From Bacillota bacterium (GTDB taxonomy: Bacteria; Bacillota; Clostridia; Christensenellales; SZUA-584): a DNA stretch of 64,000 nucleotides. Below, in pieces: positions 49,445 to 58,435 of this stretch (positions are counted from its first letter, which is position 1; each line of letters begins with the position of its first letter). Under the pieces are notes generated by a model. It did not search any database. It saw nothing but the letters and a program-made list of their open reading frames with translations, and was not told the DNA's origin. Location: assembly GCA_023397655.1 (NCBI GenBank), contig JAEWTW010000047.1, positions 1-64,000 of the forward strand, given 5' to 3'. The position numbers and the translations under genes are program-made.

Positions 49445-50839
49445 ATGCGAAGTTACTCTTTGAAGGTAAAGCTGTCGCTTTCATACGCGCTGGTGGCGCT
49501 GCTGCTGGTGGCGTTCGTCAGTCTGTTTTCCAATATCTTTTTGCAGCGTCAGTTTGAACAATATGTGATCCGTCAGCAGGAACTAAAAAACCAGCAGGCT
49601 GTTGCGCAGGTAGCCGCGCTTTATGATACGGCTGCTGGTCGCTTTAACAGCCGGGGACTGGACGAAACAGGTATGCGCGCATTGGAAGACGGCATGATAC
49701 TGAAGGTGAATGACTTATCGGGCGGTGTTGTGTGGAATGCGATGGCGCACAATGAGGGCATGTGTGTGCAGATGCTGGAAAACATGGCCGACAGCATGCA
49801 GACCCGATACGACAACTTTGAAGGCGCGTATGAAGAAAAGACGTATTCAGTGGTTGTGAATGGCGTGGCGGTAGGCAATGTGACGGTGGGCTATTACGGG
49901 CCTTTCTACTTCAGCGAAAACGACGCGCTGTTTCTGGATACGCTGAACAACGCGCTGATCATCATCGGCGTGCTGTCGCTGGCGGCGGCGGTGGCGGTGG
50001 GCGTGTATATGGCACGGCGGCTGAGCCGCCCCATTACGCAGACGGCGGGCGCGGCCATGCGCATCGCGGCGGGCGATTATACGGTGAAGATAGAGGACAG
50101 CAGCCACACACGGGAGATGATGGGGTTAACTGACGCGGTGAACAGCTTGTCCGACAAGTTGGCGGGGCAGGACGCTTTGCGCCGTCGGTTGACCGCAGAC
50201 GTGGCGCACGAGCTGCGCACGCCGCTCTCCTCGCTGCAAGGGCACATAGAGGCGTTCCAGGACGGTATATGGGCGGCGGACGAGCCGCATCTGGCGGTGT
50301 GCCACGCAGAGATACTGCGCCTTAACCGGCTGGTGGGAGACCTTGAGCGGCTGGCCAATCTGGAGGACGGCAGCGCCGTACTCGAGAAGACGGAATTTGA
50401 GCTGAAGAACATGATTGACGGAATCGTGCTGGGGTTCAAGGCGGCAAGCCGGAACAAGGGTGTCAGTATAGAAGTGAGCGGCGATGAGGCTGTGGTCAGC
50501 GCGGACAGCGGCAAGCTGGGGCAGGTGATGTCCAACCTCATCTCCAACAGCCTGCGGCACACACCCGAGGGCGGCCGAATCCGCGTCGGTATAGAGGCGG
50601 GTGATACCGTCACCATCACGGTGGAGGACGACGGTGAAGGCATACCGCCGGAGCACCTGCCGCACATATTCGAAAGGTTTTACCGTGCGGACCCGTCCCG
50701 CAGCAACAAATCGGGCGGCGCGGGCATCGGGCTTGCCATAGCCAAGGCCGTGGTCGAAATGCACGGCGGCCGCATCAGTGCCATGAGCGGGGCAGACCGA
50801 GGCGCACGGTTCATCATCGAGCTGCCGCGAAGGATATGA
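49445..50839 (+). CDS. Sensor histidine kinase
   Basis: A 464-residue membrane kinase. Two transmembrane helices (about 12-32 and 168-190) flank an extracytoplasmic sensor region of about 130 residues. HAMP domain (about 188-240), HisKA with H255 in DVAHELRTPLSSLQG, then HATPase_c with NLISNSLRHT, DDGEGIPPEHL and GIGLAIAK. It should phosphorylate the response regulator encoded just upstream. The sensor region has no obvious His/Met copper motif. Confidence 0.95.
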   Translation: MRSYSLKVKLSLSYALVALLLVAFVSLFSNIFLQRQFEQYVIRQQELKNQQAVAQVAALYDTAAGRFNSRGLDETGMRALEDGMILKVNDLSGGVVWNAMAHNEGMCVQMLENMADSMQTRYDNFEGAYEEKTYSVVVNGVAVGNVTVGYYGPFYFSENDALFLDTLNNALIIIGVLSLAAAVAVGVYMARRLSRPITQTAGAAMRIAAGDYTVKIEDSSHTREMMGLTDAVNSLSDKLAGQDALRRRLTADVAHELRTPLSSLQGHIEAFQDGIWAADEPHLAVCHAEILRLNRLVGDLERLANLEDGSAVLEKTEFELKNMIDGIVLGFKAASRNKGVSIEVSGDEAVVSADSGKLGQVMSNLISNSLRHTPEGGRIRVGIEAGDTVTITVEDDGEGIPPEHLPHIFERFYRADPSRSNKSGGAGIGLAIAKAVVEMHGGRISAMSGADRGARFIIELPRRI

Positions 50840-50993
50840 TGTATCCGATACAGGTTCAGGTTTATCCACAATAAGCTGATATTCATCCACCAACAGACTT
50901 TGGTATCTTGTATTCTGCTGACGTTTGTCATATCATAACGTTATATACTGGCGATGTAACAATTCGCCGGCTGGGGGAGAATGGGGGCAAGAC

Positions 50994-51764
50994 ATGAAGG
51001 AAATATTTATCACGGCGGATACGCTGCCGGAGGCTTATCACAAAGCGCTGGTGGAACTGGCGGACAATGGAAATGTAGTGGGATGCCCGGATTACAATCA
51101 GCTGCAAAAAGAGTGCAGCATGACGGTGGCCATTGAACATCCGGTGAAGGAACCACGCATCAGCCGCCTCATCATCGGCGGGCACCACGAGCTGCAGCAG
51201 TATGTGATGGAGGTGCTGGACGGCATTCTCGACTTCAAGATCGGCGACGGCAACTGCTGGGAATATACCTATCATGCCCGTTACGCACCGCAGATGCCGT
51301 TTATATTGAGTGAACTGACGCGTAACCCGCTGACACGGCGCGCGATAATGAATATACGCAACTTTGAAGTGGACAGCAAAAATGCCGATCCTGCCTGCAT
51401 GCAGTCGATACAGTTCTTCATTCGGGAGGACAAGCTGCACATGAAGGTGCTGTTTCGCTCCAACGATCTGCCGGAAGCGTTTTTCTTCAACGCATTTGCG
51501 CTGATCAAGCTGCAGGAGAAGGTGGCTGCGCTGCTGGCGGTGGATGTGGGGACGTATACGCACCGCAGCAATTCGATGCACTGCTACGAGAAGGACTTTG
51601 CCATGCTGGAGCGTTTTGTGGAAGGCGCCAAGACGAAGGGCATCGAAGACCTGACGTACGAATATGAGGGGTTCTACGAGAAGCTGATGGAAGAAGAAAT
51701 ACCGTCCATCATGAAAAACGTGGAGCAGCTGAAAAAAGCCATGAATCAGCAGAGCTGCGAATAA
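50994..51764 (+). CDS. Thymidylate-synthase-superfamily protein
   Basis: A 256-residue enzyme of the ThyA fold, close to the archaeal-type/dUMP-dCMP group. The ATG at 50994 follows GGGGGCAAG. Signature regions: CWEYTYHARYAP, the active-site block DPACMQSIQFFIRED with Cys at the nucleophile position, FRSND (phosphate-binding Arg-Ser) and VGTYTHRSNSMHCYEKD. The canonical C-H of PCH is C-M here. It may methylate or hydroxymethylate a pyrimidine nucleotide; which one cannot be told. It lies alone after the two-component genes and before the radical SAM unit, with a terminator after it. Confidence 0.85.
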   Translation: MKEIFITADTLPEAYHKALVELADNGNVVGCPDYNQLQKECSMTVAIEHPVKEPRISRLIIGGHHELQQYVMEVLDGILDFKIGDGNCWEYTYHARYAPQMPFILSELTRNPLTRRAIMNIRNFEVDSKNADPACMQSIQFFIREDKLHMKVLFRSNDLPEAFFFNAFALIKLQEKVAALLAVDVGTYTHRSNSMHCYEKDFAMLERFVEGAKTKGIEDLTYEYEGFYEKLMEEEIPSIMKNVEQLKKAMNQQSCE

Positions 51765-51792
51765 TAATACAATGTGACAAACAGCGACGGAC

Positions 51793-51825
51793 AGGCGGCA
51801 TGAGGGAACAAGGCCGCCTTTTTTT
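51793..51825 (+). terminator. Terminator
   Basis: AGGCGGC / GCCGCCT stem with 13-base loop and seven T. It isolates the radical SAM unit from the gene upstream. Confidence 0.9.
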
Positions 51826-51885
51826 ACGTCTTATGGAAATAATACACGGAATAGGACGGTCAAAGAAGTTGGTGCGGAGGTGGAT

Positions 51886-52719
51886 ATGGAGATAAGACCT
51901 GTGGGCGGCAAACAATCGCCCAATTATCCGCGCAGGGAGGACGTTTCACCGGAGACGCTGAAAGCGCAGCCGCCACAGCGGTGGGCGGTAAACACGGCGG
52001 CGTTGATCGCGATGGGGACGCTGGCGGCGGTATCGCTGGCGGGCTGCCGGACTGCGGGACCACCACTGCCGCCCGAAATGGCAACGGAGGAGACCGCGGG
52101 AATCATTGCGCAGGTGGAAACGCCTGTGGTTGATATGGCGTTTGTGGGAGAGCCGACGGAACCAATGCTCAGAATCGCGCCGCTGTTTGAACATGGCGAC
52201 GGGCTGGGGGCATTCGGTTGCGTGATGGTTGCCCCGCCGGTGTTTCTCTCGGAGAGCGAGGCACTGGCGGTCATCAACGAAGTGGCAAAGGATTATGGCC
52301 TTGCGTTTTCGGAGGAAGGCGGTACGGAGTTTTACAATGTGCGTCAGCCGTCGGTCAATACACTGGAGCCGGACAAAACACAGCCTTTGGAAACGATGAT
52401 CACACTGAAGCCCGACTTCACCGATCAGGAGCACGGCATTGCGATAGAATTCGTATCCGTGGATGATATCAAGAGTTGGGATCCAAACTACACTGCAAAT
52501 GGCATAACCGAGATGTATGCCACCAAAGACGCAGCGGACCAACTGAGTAGCGCGTTGGATGCGGCAGGCAGCGATGCTGACGTTGCTGCGGGCGTGATGT
52601 ATGACCCGTGCGAATTCTCCGCTGAATCGGAGGCGCAGACGCGCGTGCAATCGGTGGGTGAACTCAAGAAGCAGGCGAAAGACTTTTTCGAATGGCTGAA
52701 GAGCCAGGGCTTGATTTAG
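51886..52719 (+). CDS. Lipoprotein-like radical-SAM-associated protein, first paralogue
   Basis: A 277-residue protein. The ATG at 51886 has GGAGG 5 nt upstream. It has an unusually long polar N-terminal region of about 37 residues with REDVSPETLKAQPPQRW, followed by NTAALIAMGTLAAVSLAGC, a hydrophobic stretch and lipobox LAGC. A Pro-rich linker leads to a body with EPMLRIAPLFEHGDGLGAFG, a CVMVAPPVFLSESEALAVIN segment and LKPDFTDQEHGIAIEFVS. The last residues are LKKQAKDFFEWLKSQGLI. These end regions match the next gene closely. I do not recognise the family. It is probably the substrate or partner of the radical SAM enzyme at 53653. Confidence 0.8.
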   Translation: MEIRPVGGKQSPNYPRREDVSPETLKAQPPQRWAVNTAALIAMGTLAAVSLAGCRTAGPPLPPEMATEETAGIIAQVETPVVDMAFVGEPTEPMLRIAPLFEHGDGLGAFGCVMVAPPVFLSESEALAVINEVAKDYGLAFSEEGGTEFYNVRQPSVNTLEPDKTQPLETMITLKPDFTDQEHGIAIEFVSVDDIKSWDPNYTANGITEMYATKDAADQLSSALDAAGSDADVAAGVMYDPCEFSAESEAQTRVQSVGELKKQAKDFFEWLKSQGLI

Positions 52720-52732
52720 CCGGGAGGATCTT

Positions 52733-53653
52733 ATGGAACTCAAACCTATACGGAGCGCGCGGGCTCCGAAATATCCGGTAAAGGAAGAGGTATCGGCGGA
52801 TACGCTGAAGGTCAAACCGCCACAGCGATGGGTAGGCAACACGGCGGCTAAAATCGCGTTGGGGACGCTGGCGGCGATGTCGCTGGCGGGCTGTGCGCCG
52901 GAACCGCCGCTGGCAGGTGTGCCGCTGCCCCCGGAGATGACGACGGAAGGAACCGCCGCCTGCATTTCGCCCACGCCCGAGCTGACATACGAACCGACAG
53001 CCGGGGTGCCCGAACCGCCGCAGACGCCGGTGATAACGTATATGCCTGAGGGCGATGTCTTGCCGCCCTCTCTCAACATCGCGCCGCTGTTTTTACATGG
53101 CGGCGGAACGGGCGCGTTTGGCTGCGTCATGATTGCGCCGCCCGCGTTTCTGTCCGAGGAGGAGGCACTCAGCGTGATCAACGCGGCGGCAGCGGACTAC
53201 GGCCTTAAATTCTCCCAAAGCGATACGCTTACCTTTTCCAACGTGCTGCAGCCGGCCACGAAAATGTACAGTACGGATGAGCCAAGACCGACGGACGTGT
53301 ATATCACACTCAGCCCGGACTTTGTGGATGCAGCGCATAGCGTGTCCATAGAATACGTATCAACGGCGGATGTAAGTGAGTGGAACTATGCGGAGGAGTA
53401 CATTTCCGCCGGGACATATGACACAGCGGACGCAGCAGCCCAACTGAGTGAGGCGCTCGAAAGCGCGGTGCCGAATGAGTACGGTTATAACGTGGGTGTG
53501 CTGTACGACCCATGTGCAAGCGCTAATATCGACAGCCCTGAAGAAGAAATGTCGTCCCAGCCCAGCGAGGAGAGCGCCGCGCTTGCCAGAGAGCAGCTTA
53601 AAGCGCAGGCCAAGGACTTCTTCGAGTGGCTTAAAAAGCAGGGGGTTATCTGA
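52733..53653 (+). CDS. Lipoprotein-like radical-SAM-associated protein, second paralogue
   Basis: A 306-residue paralogue of the preceding product, 13 nt downstream with GGGAGG. It repeats the N-terminal pattern PKYPVKEEVSADTLKVKPPQRW, then NTAAKIALGTLAAMSLAGC. The linker differs and is longer (PTPELTYEPTAG, PEPPQTPV). The body core aligns (LNIAPLFLHGGGTGAFGCVM, APPAFLSEEEALSVIN), and the C-terminus is LKAQAKDFFEWLKKQGVI. The most constant parts are the N-terminal leader before the hydrophobic stretch and the last 18 residues. Its stop overlaps the radical SAM start by one base, so the two are translated together. Confidence 0.8.
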   Translation: MELKPIRSARAPKYPVKEEVSADTLKVKPPQRWVGNTAAKIALGTLAAMSLAGCAPEPPLAGVPLPPEMTTEGTAACISPTPELTYEPTAGVPEPPQTPVITYMPEGDVLPPSLNIAPLFLHGGGTGAFGCVMIAPPAFLSEEEALSVINAAAADYGLKFSQSDTLTFSNVLQPATKMYSTDEPRPTDVYITLSPDFVDAAHSVSIEYVSTADVSEWNYAEEYISAGTYDTADAAAQLSEALESAVPNEYGYNVGVLYDPCASANIDSPEEEMSSQPSEESAALAREQLKAQAKDFFEWLKKQGVI

Positions 53654-54780
53654 TGCATTACACGCTGCACCTCACAAACGCCTGCAACCTGCAGTGCCAT
53701 TACTGCTATGTCCATAAGCAGAAGCCGAAATACATGACGGCGGAGACTGCGCGGGCAGCGGTGGACAGCGCTGCGACGCCGGGCGGCAGCGTGGGGCTGT
53801 CATTCTTCGGCGGTGAACCGCTGCTTTGCAAGGAGCTGATACGCGATACCGTGGCCTACGCGCAAGCGGTGGGCGAGAAGCAAGGATGTACGTTCCATTT
53901 CAAACTGACCACCAACGGCACGCTGCTGGACGATGAATTCTTGCGGTTTTGCTCAGAAAACCGTGTGATGATCGCGCTGAGTTTGGACGGTACGCAGGCG
54001 GCGCATGACGCGCACCGCATATTCGCGGGCGGCACGGGCAGCTATGCGCACGTGGAGGATACGGCGAAGCGGCTGCTGGAGTACCAGCCGTATGCCTGTG
54101 CGATGATGGTGGTGAACCCGGATACGGTGGGAATGTACGCAGACGGTGTGCAGCGCCTGCATGATCTCGGTTTCAAGTATTACATCTGCTCGCTGAACTT
54201 TGAAAAGGACGCGGCGTGGACGGACGCGCACATGGAGGAACTGGAGCGCCAATTCAGCCGTCTCGCCGATATGTATGTCGACTGGACGCTTGCGGAGGAG
54301 AAATTCTACTTTTCTCCGTTTGAGGTGAAGATGCGCTCGCACATTGACGGCGAGCGCTACTGCGAGCAGCGTTGCCAGCTGGGCATCAAGCAGCTGTCCG
54401 TGGACACAGACGGGCGGCTGTATCCGTGCGTGCAGTTTGTGGGCGAGGACGAATATGCTGTGGGCGACGTCTTCTCTGGCATCGATGAGAGCAGGCGAAT
54501 GCGGCTGTACCACCGGGCTGAAGAAACCGCGGGAGCGTGCGCGGACTGTGCCATACAGTCGCGCTGCAACCACCACTGCGGCTGCCTCAACAAGCAGGCA
54601 ACCGGCGATATCAACGGCATTTCGCCGGTGCTGTGCGCACACGAGCGGCTGGCGCTGGCTGTCGCGGACAGAGCTGCCGAAACACTGTTTGCGAAGGGCA
54701 GCCGTTTGTTTCTGCAAAAGCAGTATAACGACATGTATCCCCTTATTTCGCTGATAGAAGACAAAACTTCCGCTTCTTAA
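53653..54780 (+). CDS. Radical SAM / SPASM-domain enzyme (peptide or protein maturase type)
   Basis: A 375-residue enzyme. The radical SAM 4Fe-4S motif is C11-NLQ-C15-HY-C18 at the very N-terminus. The barrel has SFFGGEPLL, TNGTLLDDEF and LSLDGTQAAHDAHR. The C-terminal SPASM-type region has CQLGIKQLSVDTDGRLYPCVQ, then CADCAIQSRCNHHCGCLNKQ, and a final C, so two auxiliary clusters are likely. Enzymes of this class act on ribosomal peptides or on proteins such as sulfatases. It lacks an adjacent short precursor peptide; the two coupled lipoprotein-like genes upstream are the plausible substrates. There is no visible RRE domain. Confidence 0.9.
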   Translation: MHYTLHLTNACNLQCHYCYVHKQKPKYMTAETARAAVDSAATPGGSVGLSFFGGEPLLCKELIRDTVAYAQAVGEKQGCTFHFKLTTNGTLLDDEFLRFCSENRVMIALSLDGTQAAHDAHRIFAGGTGSYAHVEDTAKRLLEYQPYACAMMVVNPDTVGMYADGVQRLHDLGFKYYICSLNFEKDAAWTDAHMEELERQFSRLADMYVDWTLAEEKFYFSPFEVKMRSHIDGERYCEQRCQLGIKQLSVDTDGRLYPCVQFVGEDEYAVGDVFSGIDESRRMRLYHRAEETAGACADCAIQSRCNHHCGCLNKQATGDINGISPVLCAHERLALAVADRAAETLFAKGSRLFLQKQYNDMYPLISLIEDKTSAS

Positions 54781-54840
54781 CCGCCGTCATAACGCATAGG
54801 ATATAGGACGACTAATTTTCTATGGGTGAGGCGATGAATT

Positions 54841-55485
54841 ATGGCGCAATGCGCATACAGCTATTTTCATTATGAGGTACAGCCGGGCGACACTATCAAG
54901 TCTGTAGCCGAGAGGTTTGCAGTGAGCGAACAGGCGCTGCGGGATAAAAATGATACGGCTGATGCTGTTCCGGGCTGCTGGCTTAAGGTTCCTTGTGTAT
55001 TGGGTGGATGCAGTCACGGTTCTTTCTATATTGTGCGGCGTGGCGAGACGCTGCTGCGCGTTGCGCGGCGGCATGGGCTGACGCTGGCGGATCTGCTGAC
55101 GGTCAACCCGTATCTGAACCCGAATTACGTGCATGCCGGACAGGTGATCGTGATACCGCCCGTACAGCAGATACAGGCGGACGGAGCCTACACGCTGGCG
55201 GAGAACGAGGGGTTGTTTGACGTGCTGCGCAAATTCGGTATGGATCTGACGACGTTCTGTACGCTGAATCCGGGCGTGAACCCAATGGACGTAAAATCGG
55301 GACACTCGGTGCAGGTAAAGCGAATGACGGAGCATGGCGGCAAGTGGTATACGCTTGGCACACAGGATACGCTGGTGAGCGTCGCGGAGAAGCATGGCAT
55401 CCCCGTCAGCGCGCTGTTGTCCGCCAATGAGTGGTTGCGGCCCAGCGACTTTGTGCCCGGTATGCCGGTGCGCATTCCCGGCTGA
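54841..55485 (+). CDS. LysM-repeat protein
   Basis: A 214-residue protein of four LysM-type repeats: YEVQPGDTIKSVAERF, YIVRRGETLLRVARRHGLTL with NPYLNPNYVHAGQVIVIPP, a weaker third (YTLAENEGLFDVLRKFGMDL) and a fourth, YTLGTQDTLVSVAEKHGIPV. No signal peptide is visible (start MAQCAYSYFHYEV), so it may be a spore-coat or cytosolic protein exported another way, or the true start is elsewhere. LysM binds GlcNAc polymers such as peptidoglycan. It follows the radical SAM gene by 60 nt. Confidence 0.88.
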   Translation: MAQCAYSYFHYEVQPGDTIKSVAERFAVSEQALRDKNDTADAVPGCWLKVPCVLGGCSHGSFYIVRRGETLLRVARRHGLTLADLLTVNPYLNPNYVHAGQVIVIPPVQQIQADGAYTLAENEGLFDVLRKFGMDLTTFCTLNPGVNPMDVKSGHSVQVKRMTEHGGKWYTLGTQDTLVSVAEKHGIPVSALLSANEWLRPSDFVPGMPVRIPG

Positions 55486-55590
55486 CAACCGGATGGAGGG
55501 ACAAGCCTATGGTGTTGACGCGTGCGCGCGTATTGCGGTAGAATGAAAAGGCTGACAGACAAAGGAAGTATACGCGGAGGGAGAGCATCT

Positions 55591-56448
55591 GTGGCAAAGA
55601 ATTTCCGGCAGGAGCTGGTGGGCGTGTTCGGGTGTCCGGTGGATGAGAACCCGACCGTGGTCATACAGGATGCGGCGTTTGAAGCAGCGGGGCTATTCTG
55701 GCACTACCTGACGCTTCTGGTGAAACCGGAGGATTTGAAGGACGCGATGCAGTCGCTCCGGGCGCTGAACTTTAAGGGCATCAATCTCACGATACCGCAC
55801 AAGGTGACCTGCATTCCGTTTCTGGACAGGGTGGACAAGAGCGCGTCGCTGATTGGCACGGTGAACACCGTGAAGAACGACGGCGACACGCTGATTGGAT
55901 ATAACACCGACGGTCAGGGCTTCGTGCGTGCGCTGGACGAAGCGGGCGTGGCGCTCAATGGCGCGACGATTGCGCTGCTGGGTGCGGGCGGCGCGGGCCG
56001 GGCGATTGCGGTAGAAGCGGCTCTGGCGGGCGCGAAGAAGTTATATATTTTTAACCGCAACGAGGAGCGCGGAGCATCTTTGGCGGCGCTGATATCAGGC
56101 AGCACAAGCTGTGAAGCTGAATATATTAAATGGGCGGGAACGGCCGGCGTACCCGTGGACGCAGGAATACTGGTGAACGCGACGTCCGTGGGGCTGTATC
56201 CCGATACGAGCCTTCCGGATATCGACATAGCGGGCATATCGGATAAGTTGGTGGTATGCGATGTGATACCGAATCCGCCGATGACGCCGTTCCTGCAAGA
56301 AGCGAAAAAGCGTGGAGCAAAAAAGCTGATCACCGGGGTGGGCATGCTCGTCCATCAGGGGGCGATCGGCTTTGAAATATGGACAGGACAAAAAGCGCCG
56401 GTGGATGTAATGCTTGAAGCGTTACAGCGGGCGTTCAGCGAAGAATAA
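55591..56448 (+). CDS. aroE: Shikimate dehydrogenase-like protein with altered substrate motif
   Basis: A 285-residue NADP-type dehydrogenase. The GTG at 55591 has GGAGGGAG 7 nt upstream. The catalytic Lys is in NLTIPHKV, the Asp in NTDGQGF, and the Rossmann motif is GAGGAGRAIAVEAAL. The usual shikimate-binding S-x-S segment (HSLSP in typical AroE) reads DENPT here, so the two serines are Asn and Thr. Either this is a divergent AroE or it uses another polyol acid. It is 12 nt before dapL, but no other aroma-pathway gene is near. Confidence 0.82.
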   Translation: MAKNFRQELVGVFGCPVDENPTVVIQDAAFEAAGLFWHYLTLLVKPEDLKDAMQSLRALNFKGINLTIPHKVTCIPFLDRVDKSASLIGTVNTVKNDGDTLIGYNTDGQGFVRALDEAGVALNGATIALLGAGGAGRAIAVEAALAGAKKLYIFNRNEERGASLAALISGSTSCEAEYIKWAGTAGVPVDAGILVNATSVGLYPDTSLPDIDIAGISDKLVVCDVIPNPPMTPFLQEAKKRGAKKLITGVGMLVHQGAIGFEIWTGQKAPVDVMLEALQRAFSEE

Positions 56449-56460
56449 AGGAGACACACC

Positions 56461-57672
56461 ATGGTATTGATCAACGAGAACTACAACCGCCTGAGAGGAA
56501 GCTATCTGTTTGCGGAAATGGCCAAGAGGATCGGCGCGCACGGCGGCGACATCATCAAGCTGGGCATCGGCGATGTGACCTGCCCGCTGCCCCCCGCGGT
56601 AACCGAGGCGATGAAAGCGGCGGTGGACGATATGGCGACAGCTGGCGGCTTTCACGGCTACGGACCGGAGCAGGGTTATTCATGGCTGCGTGAAGCGATC
56701 GCCGCGAACGACTATGCGGGACTGGGCATATCGGCGGACGAGGTGTTCGTGTCGGACGGCGCCAAGTGCGACACCGGCAACATACAGGAACTGTTCTCCG
56801 ACCAGTGCACCATCGCGGTACTCGACCCGGTGTACCCGGTGTATGTGGACACCAACGTGATGGCGGGGCGTTCTGGTGATTTTGACACGGCGAAAAACGG
56901 TTACGAGAGCATCACCTATCTGCCGTGCAGCGCGGCCAACGGCTTCAAGCCATCGCTGCCCACGGGGCTGGTGGACATCATCTACCTTTGCTACCCCAAC
57001 AACCCGACGGGTACCGCGCTGACCAAGGCGGAGCTGACCGAATGGGTGCAGTACGCAAAGAAAAACGGCGCGATCATACTGTTTGACGCAGCGTACGAGG
57101 CATTTATCCGCGAAGACGGCATACCTCACAGCATTTACGAGATCGAGGGCGCGAAGGAAGTGGCCATCGAGTTCCGCAGCTATTCCAAGACGGCGGGCTT
57201 CACCGGCACGCGCTGCGCGTTCACCGTGGTACCCAAGGCGCTGATGGGTGCGGACAGCGACGGCAACCTGCATTCGCTGAACGCTATGTGGAACCGCCGC
57301 CACACCACCAAGTTCAACGGTGTGCCATATGTGACGCAGAAGGGCGCGCTCGCCTGCTATTCGGACGCGGGCAAGGCGCAGATTAAAGAAATCGTTGATT
57401 TCTACCTCGGCAACGCCAATGTGATCCGCGAGGGGTTGGCCTCCATCGGCATCGACTGCTGGGGCGGCGTGAACTCGCCCTATGTATGGCTGAAGACGCC
57501 GGGCGGCATGCCGTCGTGGGACTTCTTCGACGCTCTGCTGGACGCGGGCGTGGCGGGCACACCGGGCGCAGGCTTTGGCAGCGCGGGCGAGGGTTACTTC
57601 CGCCTGACGGCGTTCAACACGCGCGAGAACACCATCAAAGCGATGGAGCGGTTTGCGAAGCTGAGGGTGTAG
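56461..57672 (+). CDS. dapL: LL-diaminopimelate aminotransferase
   Basis: A 403-residue PLP enzyme that makes LL-2,6-diaminopimelate directly from tetrahydrodipicolinate and glutamate, shortcutting the acyl pathways to lysine and peptidoglycan. It starts MVLINENYNRLRGSYLFAEM, typical of DapL. GDVTCPLPPAV, DPVYPVYVDTNVMAGR and CYPNNPTGTALT are present, with the PLP Lys in FRSYSKTAGFTGTRCAF. AAGGAG lies before the ATG. The length is usual. It is transcribed with the AroE-like gene. Confidence 0.96.
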   Translation: MVLINENYNRLRGSYLFAEMAKRIGAHGGDIIKLGIGDVTCPLPPAVTEAMKAAVDDMATAGGFHGYGPEQGYSWLREAIAANDYAGLGISADEVFVSDGAKCDTGNIQELFSDQCTIAVLDPVYPVYVDTNVMAGRSGDFDTAKNGYESITYLPCSAANGFKPSLPTGLVDIIYLCYPNNPTGTALTKAELTEWVQYAKKNGAIILFDAAYEAFIREDGIPHSIYEIEGAKEVAIEFRSYSKTAGFTGTRCAFTVVPKALMGADSDGNLHSLNAMWNRRHTTKFNGVPYVTQKGALACYSDAGKAQIKEIVDFYLGNANVIREGLASIGIDCWGGVNSPYVWLKTPGGMPSWDFFDALLDAGVAGTPGAGFGSAGEGYFRLTAFNTRENTIKAMERFAKLRV

Positions 57673-57778
57673 CAGCTTAAGCGGCAGCAGGACAAATACA
57701 TATAGGGCAGTCAGCATTAAAACCAGGTTATCCAGTTATTGTACCGGATCGTAGTGATCTTTTAAGAAAGGTTATTTT

Positions 57779-58411
57779 ATGCTTGAGCTTATCGCCCTGT
57801 ACTATCTTTCCAGAAAGAACAAGGCCAATGCGCTGGCCCGCGGCCGTAAACCGGGGTTTTTCATGGCAATGACCTTTGTTTTCTGGTTCGGGCTGGAGCT
57901 GGTCGGCGCATTCGCCGGTGCATTTTTGGGTGGGCAGTTCGGCGCGTATCTGCTGGGGCTGGTGTTTGCTGCCGTCGGCGGATTGCTTTCCTATCTGATG
58001 GCCAAGAATTGCAAACCGGGCGAGTACATGACACCAATGTCGAAGATGACAACGGATATTTCGCAGAATGCGGAGACGCTTGACGCACAGGCGGCGATTC
58101 GGCTGGTTCGTGAAAAGAGCATATCGGCAGCCGCTTTGGACTGGAGCTTTTCACTGAACGGACAGTTCATCGGTACGCTGGCGAACGGGCAGGAAATGAC
58201 GGTCTATGTTCAAAAGAAGCAGAATATACTGACCGCGACCGATAGTTACGGCAATGAGGCCGTGCCTTTAAAGTTTGACATTTACAGCGGCGGCAATGCG
58301 GTCATCTATTTTAAATCGCGGGGGTTTTTACCTGCCCAGTGCACCGGAATTGATCCGCTGTCCGCGCCTGTCCGGCAGAACACACCGCAGGAGGCCGCAA
58401 CGTCAGCATAA
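57779..58411 (+). CDS. Membrane protein with cytosolic C-terminal domain, unknown
   Basis: A 210-residue protein with AAAGG before the ATG. Two or three hydrophobic helices lie in 28-80 (FFMAMTFVFWFGLELVGAFAG, YLLGLVFAAVGGLLSYLMA). A soluble C-terminal part follows (about 90-210; LNGQFIGTLANGQEMTVYVQ). I do not recognise the family. It has no clear partner: DapL lies upstream and a GNAT gene downstream. Confidence 0.7.
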   Translation: MLELIALYYLSRKNKANALARGRKPGFFMAMTFVFWFGLELVGAFAGAFLGGQFGAYLLGLVFAAVGGLLSYLMAKNCKPGEYMTPMSKMTTDISQNAETLDAQAAIRLVREKSISAAALDWSFSLNGQFIGTLANGQEMTVYVQKKQNILTATDSYGNEAVPLKFDIYSGGNAVIYFKSRGFLPAQCTGIDPLSAPVRQNTPQEAATSA

Positions 58412-58435
58412 TTATGGCCTATGCACTAAATTTAT

